Source: an uncultured Chloroflexota bacterium (GTDB lineage Bacteria > Chloroflexota > Anaerolineae > Aggregatilineales > Phototrophicaceae). Taken from it: 43,607 nt of DNA. Position 1 is the first letter of the stretch; every line of letters starts with the position of its first letter. Shown here piece after piece: positions 26,353 to 34,990 of this stretch. Made by a program: the position numbers and the translations under genes. The notes under the pieces were generated by a model. It saw nothing but the letters and a program-made list of their open reading frames with translations. It made no database searches and was not told where the DNA came from. The DNA lies in the NCBI GenBank assembly GCA_903864435.1, contig CAIPFY010000075.1, forward strand, positions 1-43,607. Reading direction: 5' to 3'.

Positions 26353-28326
26353 TCACCGGATGGGCAAGTCTGTTCCCAACCGTTCGGGTGTGAAATCGTG
26401 CGAAAGCGGCCAGTCCTGCGTGATGTACAGCGCGTGCCACAGGTGGAACACCAGCAGCGGAAAGACTGTCCACACCTTATAGCTCTGACGGCTGAGATGC
26501 GCCTGCACGATGGACTGTACCGCTTCGGGGCGAAAGAAACCGGCGGCGGCCACCCGTTCCGGCGCGAGGACGGTTTCCACCAGCGGGCGCAGAGAGGTGC
26601 GCAGCCATTCGGAGATGGGCGGCTGGAAGCCCCACTTCGGGCGGTTGAGAATCTCGGCTGGAACCAGATCGGCTACCGCGTCCTTCAGCACCGTCTTAAA
26701 ATCGCCCCGCCGCAGTTTGTAGGCACGCGGTAGGTTGAGCGCAAAGGCCGTCAAGTGATGATCCTCAAACGGGGCGCGGGCTTCGGTGGACATCGCCATC
26801 GTCATCTTGTCCACGCGCATATTGCTGTTTTCCGCCAACCATGTGCCGAGGCCGGCATAGGCCAGCCGATCGCTAAAGTTGGGGCTGTGCGGGTGTTCGA
26901 GCAGGGGCAGCAGGCTGGCGCGTAGCAGGGCTGTGCCGCGCTCCACCTGTGCCGGATCGTGCAGCAGGTTCGCGGCTGTGCCGGTGTCTGCCATACGCTT
27001 CCATTCCAGATAGCGCACCACAGGGTCATGCGCCGTGCGCGATTTTTGCGCCAGCTTACGCACCGAGTCCCAACGAGCAGGGGCGCGTTCCAGCAAGGGT
27101 GTGAGGATGCTCTGACGCAGCAGCGCGGGCAGGCGCAGGTAGCGTTCCAGAATCAAATCCTGACGAAAATGGTTGTAGCCCATGAACAACTCATCGCCAC
27201 CGTCACCTGTGAGCAGCACCGGAACCCCGTTTTGGCGGGCGAGCGCGGCGATGTACGGCGTCTGGAAGATGGCCTGTTCCGCGATGGGTTCATCCATGCT
27301 GTGAACCAGATGGGGCAGCAGCGCCGAAAGCTGCGAGTCGGTTTTGAGGGTGATGCTGTGATGGTGCGTCCCCAAGCGTTCGGCGGCCAGCGCCGCGTAA
27401 CGCGCATCCACGTTGAATTTGGCGTTGGCGCGTTCGTCCGCGCCCATGTCAAAGCCAACGGTGAAGGTTTCCACCGGACGGTTCAGGGCGCGGCTCATCA
27501 GCGCCACGACTGCCGTCGAGTCCACGCCGCCGCTGAGGAACGCGCCAATCGGGACATCGCTCATCAGCCGCATCTCAACGGCTTCGGTCAGCAGGGCGCG
27601 GGTGTGGCGCACGGCTTCGTCATACGACACGGGGCGGCGGCTGGTGAAGGTGGTATCAATCGCGGGTTGCCAGTACAGGCCGCGTGTGATTTGCCCGCGT
27701 TCAATCGCCAGCCATTCGGCAGGGCGCAGCTTTTGCACCCCCGTGAACAGGGTGCGCGGCGCGGGGGCATAGCCTAGCGCGAAGTAGGCCGGCAGCAGGT
27801 CGGCATCCACCACGCGGCGCAGGCCGGGGTGCTGGAACAGCGCCTTAATTTCCGACGCGAAAACAAATTCGCCGTTCCCCAGATCGGCCACCACCAACGG
27901 CTTTTCGCCCAGACGATCCCGCGCCAGTAGCAGCCGTTCGCGGCTGGAATCCCAGATGCCGAGCGCGAACATGCCGCGCAGTCGTTCCAGAACGCCATCG
28001 CCCCATTGTTCGTAGCCGTGAATGAGGACTTCGGTATCGGTGCGGGTGGCGAAGTGGTGCCCCGTCCGTTCCAGTTCCGCACGCAGTTCGCGGTAGTTGT
28101 AGATTTCGCCGTTAAAGACGACGGCGGCGCGGCGGTCTTCGTTGAAGATCGGGCCGGCGGGGGCGCTCAGGTCAATGATCGCTAACCGACCCGCGCCGAA
28201 GGCCAACGGCCCGAACGAGTGTGTGCCATAGCCATCCGGCCCACGATGCGCCAGTGTGGAGGCCATGCGCTCGACCAGCCCTAAATCCGCACCACGCGGG
28301 TTCAAATGTCCAAATATGCCGCACAT
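26353..28326 (-). CDS. asnB: Asparagine synthetase (glutamine-hydrolysing)
   Basis: MCGIFGHLNPRG N-terminal nucleophile, MASTLAHRGPDGYGT, FNGEIYNYRELR, PIGAFLSGGVDSTAVVALM. Confidence 0.93.
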   Translation of the reverse strand: MCGIFGHLNPRGADLGLVERMASTLAHRGPDGYGTHSFGPLAFGAGRLAIIDLSAPAGPIFNEDRRAAVVFNGEIYNYRELRAELERTGHHFATRTDTEVLIHGYEQWGDGVLERLRGMFALGIWDSSRERLLLARDRLGEKPLVVADLGNGEFVFASEIKALFQHPGLRRVVDADLLPAYFALGYAPAPRTLFTGVQKLRPAEWLAIERGQITRGLYWQPAIDTTFTSRRPVSYDEAVRHTRALLTEAVEMRLMSDVPIGAFLSGGVDSTAVVALMSRALNRPVETFTVGFDMGADERANAKFNVDARYAALAAERLGTHHHSITLKTDSQLSALLPHLVHSMDEPIAEQAIFQTPYIAALARQNGVPVLLTGDGGDELFMGYNHFRQDLILERYLRLPALLRQSILTPLLERAPARWDSVRKLAQKSRTAHDPVVRYLEWKRMADTGTAANLLHDPAQVERGTALLRASLLPLLEHPHSPNFSDRLAYAGLGTWLAENSNMRVDKMTMAMSTEARAPFEDHHLTAFALNLPRAYKLRRGDFKTVLKDAVADLVPAEILNRPKWGFQPPISEWLRTSLRPLVETVLAPERVAAAGFFRPEAVQSIVQAHLSRQSYKVWTVFPLLVFHLWHALYITQDWPLSHDFTPERLGTDLPIR

Positions 28327-28441
28327 GGATTCCCCATCTCATCGAACCTTCGGCGAACCGAAGTATCTTACGCCCGCAGGAGGGTGTCAATTGAGAACCG
28401 CGCCGGAGGATGATCGGGTTCGGACGTGTTGCGTCGGTCGC

Positions 28442-29788
28442 TCAGGCCGGGGGTATTTGCCGCTGCAACCCGCGCAACGATACCCACGCCGTAAACCCTA
28501 CCGACAGCAGATAGAACACGTTCACCAGCCATGCGCCGAATAGCGCCCCTGCGCCCGCCTCTACGGGCGCATCTGTCCCCCGCAAAATGACCAGCGCCGA
28601 CAAGGTTACGATGATGAGCGTGAGCGTTTTGAGCAGCACAATCGGGCGCAGCACATTGAGCGCCCGGTACAGCGGGCCAAACGTGCCGCCGACGATTGTC
28701 ACCGCGCCATAGACCGAGAGCGCGGCGATGGCGGGGACGGCAGGCAGCCATTCCGCGCCGAACAGCAGCGGCACGAACAGCGGCGCGGTGAGGGCGAACG
28801 CGGCGTAAAAGAGAACCGCGCCCACCGTCAGGCCGATCAGCACCCGCCGGAGGTTGCGGCGCAGGTTGCCAAAATCGCCGCGACCGACCGCTTGCGGAAT
28901 GACCGCCTGCAAATTGTCGAAGACTGCCGAGGTGAGCGTGGACGGGATGGTGAGCGTTCTAAACGCGATCCCCAGATAGCCCGCCGCCGTTTTGCCCATC
29001 ATAATCCCGACTAACTGCATGGGAATATCCACGAATAGGCCGGTGATGTTCTTGTCAATCGCGTTCCACAGCCCGAAGCGCCAGTACGGACGCGGCGACA
29101 CGCGCAACGCATGACGCGCTATCGTCGTCAGCGGTGGATAGGGCAGACCGGTGCGCCGTCCGCGCTCGAAAAAGACGAACGCCAGCCCCATCGTCAGGGT
29201 GGAATAGGCAAGGCGCGATAGCACCATCGCTTCCGGTGTGGGGTTGAGCAGTAGCGCGGCGGCGGTGCAGGCCAGCAGTACCAGTTGGTTCAGGTTTTGC
29301 AGCACCGCCAGCGTTCGCATCGAACGGTGACTTTGCAGCGCGATCAACACATAGGCGTAGAGCGCGTCCGGCAGGGTGGTCAAGGACAGCCACGCCGCCA
29401 GCACGCCGATTTGCACCTCACCACTGTAGGCCATTCCCGCCAGCAGCGGCCCGATGAGCGCCAGCGCCCCGCTGATAAAAACAGCCCAGACCGTCGAGAT
29501 TTGCACATAGAAGGCCGACACGTTCAGGATTTCGGTCGTGTTCTTCGCGCCGACTGCCATCGCCAACTGGGTGTTGGCGCTCATGCTCACGCCGGTCAGG
29601 TTGAGCGTTTGCCAGATCGAGAAGAAGGACTGCGCCAGCGCCCACGCGCCATAAGGTTCGGTGCCGAGCAACCGCGCCACCAGCAGCGACGAGAGAATCG
29701 TCAGGCCGGTGGTGCCGAGCTTGCCGATTTGCAGCGCCAGCGTGTCGCGCACGAATTTGCGCTGAAGAAACCCTCGCATCCGGTTCAT
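28442..29788 (-). CDS. Polysaccharide flippase (Wzx/MATE-like)
   Basis: About 12 hydrophobic segments; FVRDTLALQIGKLGTTGLTILSSLLVARLLGTEPYGAWALAQSFFSIWQ; neighbouring glycosyltransferase. Confidence 0.8.
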   Translation of the reverse strand: MNRMRGFLQRKFVRDTLALQIGKLGTTGLTILSSLLVARLLGTEPYGAWALAQSFFSIWQTLNLTGVSMSANTQLAMAVGAKNTTEILNVSAFYVQISTVWAVFISGALALIGPLLAGMAYSGEVQIGVLAAWLSLTTLPDALYAYVLIALQSHRSMRTLAVLQNLNQLVLLACTAAALLLNPTPEAMVLSRLAYSTLTMGLAFVFFERGRRTGLPYPPLTTIARHALRVSPRPYWRFGLWNAIDKNITGLFVDIPMQLVGIMMGKTAAGYLGIAFRTLTIPSTLTSAVFDNLQAVIPQAVGRGDFGNLRRNLRRVLIGLTVGAVLFYAAFALTAPLFVPLLFGAEWLPAVPAIAALSVYGAVTIVGGTFGPLYRALNVLRPIVLLKTLTLIIVTLSALVILRGTDAPVEAGAGALFGAWLVNVFYLLSVGFTAWVSLRGLQRQIPPA

Positions 29789-30933
29789 CCTTCCCGCCCC
29801 GCCCGATAAGCCGCCACCCACTGCGCCGCCACCCAGTCCCACGATTGGCGCGTGGCTTTCGCCAGCCCCGCCGCGCCCATTCGCGCCCGCAGGTCGGCAT
29901 CGTTCAGCAGCCGCAGCAGCGCAGCGGGTAGGCTTTCTGCGATGCCTGTTTGCGGGATCAATAGGCCGGTCACGCCGTCCTCAATCGCATCTTCCGCGCC
30001 GCAATCCCGCGTGCCGATGACCGGCAGCCCCGCCGCGCCCGCTTCCAGATATACAATGCCGTAGCCCTCGAACTTCCAGCCCTGATTGAGCGACGGCAGG
30101 GCGAACACATCGGCCTGTGCATAAGCCGCCCGCAGGTCGGCCTCCGGCACATGCCCGCGCAGATGCACCGCGCCTTCTAATCCGAGATCGCGGATGGCCG
30201 CCTGCACCTGTGCCACATAATCCGGTTCGCTGGTCAAACTGCCGATGATGACCGCCTGCGCTTCGGGCAAGGAACGCCGTACCACCGCCATCGCTTGCAC
30301 CAGTTCTAGCATCCCCTTGCGCCGTTTGACCGCGCCGACTGCCAGCACCGTCAGCGGGTGGGGCGGGGCGCTCCGGCGGACAGCAACCGCCGCCGCGAAA
30401 AGTTCGGCGTTCACGCCGTTCGGAATGACGGCGGTCTGTGCGCCCGGCAGCGCGGTATGAACCACCGATTCGGTGTAATGGCTGACGCAGATGATGTGCG
30501 CTTGCCGGAATGCTCGCGCATAAACCGTGCTGATCGGCCAGCGCCGCAGCCCTGCCGTTTGTACATAACTGCCGTGTCCGGTCATGAACAGCGGACGGCG
30601 GCCTGCTGTCCATGCCGCCAGCGGCGCGTAAGGCTCTATCGTGGCATGGATGACTTCTGCGGCACGCAGGAGCGAACGCGCCTGCGGGATGAGCGCCGCC
30701 TGTTTGGGCAGCAAACCGCGTTCGGCGGGGTTGGTTTCCGGCAGGATGCAGTGCAGCGCCGCGCCTGCCAGCCGCGGACTGCTGCGCGGCACCAGCGCCG
30801 TCACCTGCGCGCCCGCCCGTAGCAGCGCCTCGATAAGATGGAAGCTGTGGCTGGCCCAACCGTGTCGGGTGGTTAGTTCCGCGCTCATTAATCCGATGTG
30901 AAGTTGGAATGGCATGGTGGTATGCTGCTGCAT
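29785..30933 (-). CDS. Glycosyltransferase family 4 (GT-B)
   Basis: LTVLAVGAVKRRKGMLELVQAM, VHLRGHVPEADLRAAYAQADVFALPSLNQGWKFEGYGIVYLEAGAAGLPVIGTRDCGAEDAIEDGVTGLL. Confidence 0.9.
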   Translation of the reverse strand: MQQHTTMPFQLHIGLMSAELTTRHGWASHSFHLIEALLRAGAQVTALVPRSSPRLAGAALHCILPETNPAERGLLPKQAALIPQARSLLRAAEVIHATIEPYAPLAAWTAGRRPLFMTGHGSYVQTAGLRRWPISTVYARAFRQAHIICVSHYTESVVHTALPGAQTAVIPNGVNAELFAAAVAVRRSAPPHPLTVLAVGAVKRRKGMLELVQAMAVVRRSLPEAQAVIIGSLTSEPDYVAQVQAAIRDLGLEGAVHLRGHVPEADLRAAYAQADVFALPSLNQGWKFEGYGIVYLEAGAAGLPVIGTRDCGAEDAIEDGVTGLLIPQTGIAESLPAALLRLLNDADLRARMGAAGLAKATRQSWDWVAAQWVAAYRAGREG

Positions 30934-30992
30934 AAGAAATACAAATCTGTTAGTATCTTATCAGATGTATTTTTTGAAAAAGGTGTGTTGTC

Positions 30993-31874
30993 ATGCAATG
31001 GCTCGAAGTTCCTCAAGTATTTGAACGTGCGCTGAAAACCCGTAAAGACCTGCTGGCTATTCATATCAACCCTCGCAGCAGCATCGAGGATTTGGCGGCG
31101 GCTTTGTTTCGCAAAGTCGAACCTAGCAACGAGAGTTTATACTCGTTCATCGTGACTGCCCACTGGCGTAAATTCAAGGTGGAATTAAAGAAACAGCAGG
31201 GCGTTCAGTGGTTTGATGTAGATCGCTATTATGATGAACAGACTGATGATTGGGCTGATGGCAGCGAAGAAATCCTGATGGTTTTTGTGACCTATGCCAC
31301 CAGCGGCGAAGTCGAGAGCGTGTCTGCCATCTGCCTGCCAGAACTGATTCGCCTGCTGGGATGGGATCGTAAAACCATGCGGAAGGCGCTGCGGCTGCGG
31401 CGCAAGGTCAAGGGGTTGCAGTTCAAAGTTCCTGTGACCATGCGTGCTTTAATGAAGGGCAACACGCCGCCCTTCCAACTGCTGTACACCGCCGACCCCG
31501 ACGTTCATTTCCAGATGGAACCCAAGACGTTCCTCAAACGCCTGCCGCCAGAAACACGCGCCCTGCTGGATGCTGCCCGTCCCATCGTGCAGGCCGCGCT
31601 GCCGGATGCCGGGGAGCGCGTGTACGAAGGCTACCGCACCCTGTCTTACGGGAGCAGTCCGGCGCTGTGCGACCAAGTGGTATCGCTCACGCCGGTCAAA
31701 GGGCGCTTGCAGATCGCGTTTCATCGGGGGGCAGACCTGCCTGATCCGACAGGTCTGCTGGAAGCCAGCAAGGGGCAGCAGCGGGTGATTCGCATCAAAC
31801 GCGCTGACCAACTCGAAGAATCGGCGCTGCGCGATTTGCTGCAAGCGGCTGCTGCACCCCCGCCGGAAGCGTAG
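30993..31874 (+). CDS. Uncharacterised N-terminal domain fused to a DUF1801-like (YdhG-like) domain
   Basis: C-term ALPDAGERVYEGYRTLSYGSSPALCDQVVSLTPVKGRLQIAFHRGADLPDPTGLLEASKGQQRVIRIKRADQLEESALRDLLQAA resembles DUF1801; N-term ~200 aa not recognised. Confidence 0.55.
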   Translation: MQWLEVPQVFERALKTRKDLLAIHINPRSSIEDLAAALFRKVEPSNESLYSFIVTAHWRKFKVELKKQQGVQWFDVDRYYDEQTDDWADGSEEILMVFVTYATSGEVESVSAICLPELIRLLGWDRKTMRKALRLRRKVKGLQFKVPVTMRALMKGNTPPFQLLYTADPDVHFQMEPKTFLKRLPPETRALLDAARPIVQAALPDAGERVYEGYRTLSYGSSPALCDQVVSLTPVKGRLQIAFHRGADLPDPTGLLEASKGQQRVIRIKRADQLEESALRDLLQAAAAPPPEA

Positions 31875-31882
31875 CGCCGCGT

Positions 31883-32986
31883 TTAGCGCGACAGGCTTTT
31901 TTTGGGGAAACTGGTGAGTACATCGAGTCCGGTTTCGGTGACGACGACATCATCTTCGATGCGGACGCCGCCCAGACCGGGGACATAAATACCCGGCTCG
32001 ATGGTGAAGCTCATGCCCGGTTCAAGCAGATCGGTCACGTTTTCCGCGATCTGCGGGATGAGTTCGTGCCCGCCCAAGCCCAGCCCGTGCCCGGTGCGGT
32101 GCGTGAAGTATTCGCCATAGCCCGCCGCTACGATCACATCACGGGCGGCTTTGTCCACCGCGCCCATCGCCACGCCGGGGCCAGCGGTGCGGATGGCGGC
32201 TTCGTTGGCGGCCAGCACCGTGTCGTAAATCTTCTGCATTTCGGCGGTAGGCTTGCCCAGACAGAAGGTGCGGGTGATGTCCGCCGGATAGCCCTCAAAG
32301 CGCCCGCCATAATCCACCAGCAAAAACTCGTCCGCGCCTAGCGCCCGATCGGTGAGCATACCGTGTGGCAGGGCGCTGTTGGGGCCGGTCTGAATCAGCG
32401 GTTCAAAGGCCGCGCCTTCGCTGCCTAGCGCCCGCATCTGTTCCATCAGGTAATCGGCGATGGCGCGTTCGGTCAGGCCGGGGCGCACCCACGCCAGCAT
32501 CTTTTCCAGCGCGGCCTCGCTAATTTGCACGGCGCGGCGCATGGCGGCGATTTCATCCGGGGCTTTCATCGCCAGAATGCGGATAATTTGACGTTCGACT
32601 GCCGCCGACTTCACGCTCGGCTCGGCCTGCTGGAAGGCCAGTAGTTCGGTCACGCGCACCGTCAGGCCGTCCATACCCAGTGTTTTGCCCGCCAAACCGA
32701 GATCAGCGACGGCGGCACGGAACGCGCCTTCGTAGCCATCGGTATCCGTCCACGAGAACAGACGCGCATCCAGATCGGGGCGCTGCTGGAGCTTAATCAC
32801 TTCCAGATACGGAATGATGAACGAAAGCTGTCCATCCGGGGTGAGGATTGCCAGCGTGGGACGTTCCGAGAGATGAAATTGCAGGCCGGTAAAGTATTCC
32901 ATATTGGTGCCGGGTGCGAGGATGACGGCATCCACGCCGGCGATTTGACGCAATTTTTCCAGCCGCGCAGCATGATTAATTTGCAT
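31883..32986 (-). CDS. M24-family metallopeptidase (Xaa-Pro aminopeptidase-like)
   Basis: MQINHAARLEKLRQIAGVDAVILAPGTNMEYFTGL; metal-binding motifs DYGGRFEGYPADITRTF, THRTGHGLGLGGHELIP, GMSFTIEPGIYVPGLGGVRIEDDVVVTE. Confidence 0.9.
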   Translation of the reverse strand: MQINHAARLEKLRQIAGVDAVILAPGTNMEYFTGLQFHLSERPTLAILTPDGQLSFIIPYLEVIKLQQRPDLDARLFSWTDTDGYEGAFRAAVADLGLAGKTLGMDGLTVRVTELLAFQQAEPSVKSAAVERQIIRILAMKAPDEIAAMRRAVQISEAALEKMLAWVRPGLTERAIADYLMEQMRALGSEGAAFEPLIQTGPNSALPHGMLTDRALGADEFLLVDYGGRFEGYPADITRTFCLGKPTAEMQKIYDTVLAANEAAIRTAGPGVAMGAVDKAARDVIVAAGYGEYFTHRTGHGLGLGGHELIPQIAENVTDLLEPGMSFTIEPGIYVPGLGGVRIEDDVVVTETGLDVLTSFPKKSLSR

Positions 32987-33222
32987 GACGTAATGCTCCT
33001 TTGCCGTGAGTGATGGCTCACACGCCCATCCTGCTCTCCATATTAAGGGGGATAGGGAGAGAGCGTTGGGGGGCGAGGTAGACACCACTGACTTTCCTTT
33101 AGTGATGGGCGTATTGTACTCGCACCCGTTCGGCGGGCAAAGTGGGCGGCCTGAATCGGCAGCGGCGGCTGGCGAGAAAGGTCTTGCAAAAATGGCGGTT
33201 TGGGCTATACTAAACACGGTCA

Positions 33223-33295
33223 GGGCAATTAGCTCAATTGGCAGAGCACTCCTTTGACGTGGGAGGGGTTAGAGGTTCGAGTCCTCTATTGCCCA
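33223..33295 (+). tRNA. tRNA-Val (anticodon GAC)
   Basis: GGGCAAT-TA-GCTC-AATTGGCA-GAGC-A-CTCCT-TTGACGT-GGGAG-GGGTT-AGAGG-TTCGAGT-CCTCT-ATTGCCC-A full cloverleaf. Confidence 0.95.
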
Positions 33296-33300
33296 CAAAT

Positions 33301-33338
33301 AACACCCTCTGGATGATATTCCAGAGGGTGTTTTGTTT
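33301..33338 (+). terminator. Rho-independent terminator after tRNA-Val
   Basis: AACACCCTCTGGA-TGATAT-TCCAGAGGGTGTT then TTGTTT. Confidence 0.9.
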
Positions 33339-33349
33339 CGTGCCGTTGT

Positions 33350-34111
33350 TTAGGCGCGGGATTTTTCGAGGTAATCGCGGGCGGCGGGCGAGAGGAGCGA
33401 TTCGAGCATGACGGTGATGTAGCGAGCGCCGCGTTCGCGCCACTGTTGCGCGGCCTGCGCGTTGCCCACCATGATTCCGAGCGCCTTATCCGTGCCTTTG
33501 ACCGTTTCCACGATGCGATTGATGGCGGCCTGCACATCGGGGTGCTGCGGTTGCCCCGGCACACCCAGCGAGTGCGAGAGGTCGGTGGGGCCGATGAAGA
33601 TCACATCGAGGTCATCAATCTTGACGATTTCCGGCAGCCGTTCGACGGCTTCAATGGTCTCGATGTGGATGACGACTAGACTTTCCTGATTGGCGGTTTT
33701 TACATAGTCGGCAAAGGTGCCGCGCTGCCCGTAATCGGCTGCACGGACGCTTGCCAAGCCGCGAATCCCACGCGGGTGATACTTCACGGAACGCACCACT
33801 GCTTCGGCTTCTTCCGCTGTATTCACCCAAGGGACGTGTAAGCCCTGTGCGCCGCTGTCCATAAAGCGTAGGATGATATGCGGTTGGTTGGTGGTCACGC
33901 GCACAATCGGCGTTACGCCCTGTAGTTCCGCCGCCCGTACCATGTGTTCGCAGTCTTGCGGCTCTAGCGTGCCGTGTTCGCCGTCAAACACGAGGAAATC
34001 CCACGGTTGGTAGCCCATGACTTCGATCAAGCTGGCGTTGGGGTAACGCACAAAGCACCCGAATACGGTTTCGCCCGCCTGCAAACGTTCTTTGGTTTTG
34101 TTGTGTCGCAT
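33350..34111 (-). CDS. HpcH/HpaI-type aldolase
   Basis: ETVFGCFVRYPNASLIEVMGYQPWDFLVFDGEHGTLEP, GAQGLHVPWVNTAEEAEAVVRSVKYHPRGIRG, DVIFIGPTDLSHSLGVPGQ. Confidence 0.92.
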   Translation of the reverse strand: MRHNKTKERLQAGETVFGCFVRYPNASLIEVMGYQPWDFLVFDGEHGTLEPQDCEHMVRAAELQGVTPIVRVTTNQPHIILRFMDSGAQGLHVPWVNTAEEAEAVVRSVKYHPRGIRGLASVRAADYGQRGTFADYVKTANQESLVVIHIETIEAVERLPEIVKIDDLDVIFIGPTDLSHSLGVPGQPQHPDVQAAINRIVETVKGTDKALGIMVGNAQAAQQWRERGARYITVMLESLLSPAARDYLEKSRA

Positions 34112-34456
34112 GGTATCTCGCTATTCAATAAAGGGATGAAAAACAACCGGTTCGCCTGCAACCCTCACCGCTTGATCTTAGCTGCTTTCAAGCCGTTCGG
34201 TAGATTCCACGACTGCGGCGGGTCAGCATTGGGCTTCAATAGCCCCCCTTTTAATTGGTATTGATTGTACAATGATTACTTGTCAGATTGCATTGCTTCC
34301 GTTTTTGCCGTTACGGTATAAAAGGTGCATTATAGTAATCATAGGAAAGGACATGAGCATTGTCATGATGAACAGGTAACAAATGAACATTCCTAACCTT
34401 GCAGTGTATCGCTACTCTATTGTCTATGGGTGGAATGTAAATTCCGGGAGATCAAA

Positions 34457-34981
34457 ATGACAGATATGACGTGGGAGAAACCCTCCCAACCGGTGGCTGC
34501 GCCGCGTAAAGGCGAACGCACCAAGTTCCTCATTGGCGGCATCCTCATCATCGCCGCCGTCCTCTACCTGATTATCTCAGGCACAACCGGTAACACGCAG
34601 TATTTCATGACCGTTGCTTCGGTACAGAATAGTGCGGATTATGTAGGCAAAACCGTGCGGTTGTCCGGCGCGGTGATCGGTGAGACGATCCAGTACGACA
34701 GCCAGAATCTTATCCTCGACTTCACCATTGCCAACATTCCGCAGGAAACCCAGAACCTCGCGCTGACTCTGCACGAGGCGGTGTCCGATCCGGGTGCTGC
34801 TCGCATGAAGGTGCATCTCGAAAATCAGGTAAAGCCTGACCTGCTCCAGCACGAAGCACAGGCCATTCTCACGGGTGCGCTGGGTGAAGACGGTGTGTTC
34901 TATGCCACCGAAATTCTGCTGAAATGCCCCAGCCGCTACGAAGAGAGTGTGCCGGATCAATCCATCAAGAGCGAAACTTAA
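34457..34981 (+). CDS. ccmE: Cytochrome c maturation protein CcmE, Cys-variant (CxxxY) heme ligand motif
   Basis: Single TM then OB-fold-like sequence FMTVASVQNSADYVGKTVRLSGAVIGETIQYDSQNLILDFTIAN; C-term ATEILLKCPSRYEE in place of KHDENY. Confidence 0.85.
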   Translation: MTDMTWEKPSQPVAAPRKGERTKFLIGGILIIAAVLYLIISGTTGNTQYFMTVASVQNSADYVGKTVRLSGAVIGETIQYDSQNLILDFTIANIPQETQNLALTLHEAVSDPGAARMKVHLENQVKPDLLQHEAQAILTGALGEDGVFYATEILLKCPSRYEESVPDQSIKSET

Positions 34982-34990
34982 GGGGACATC

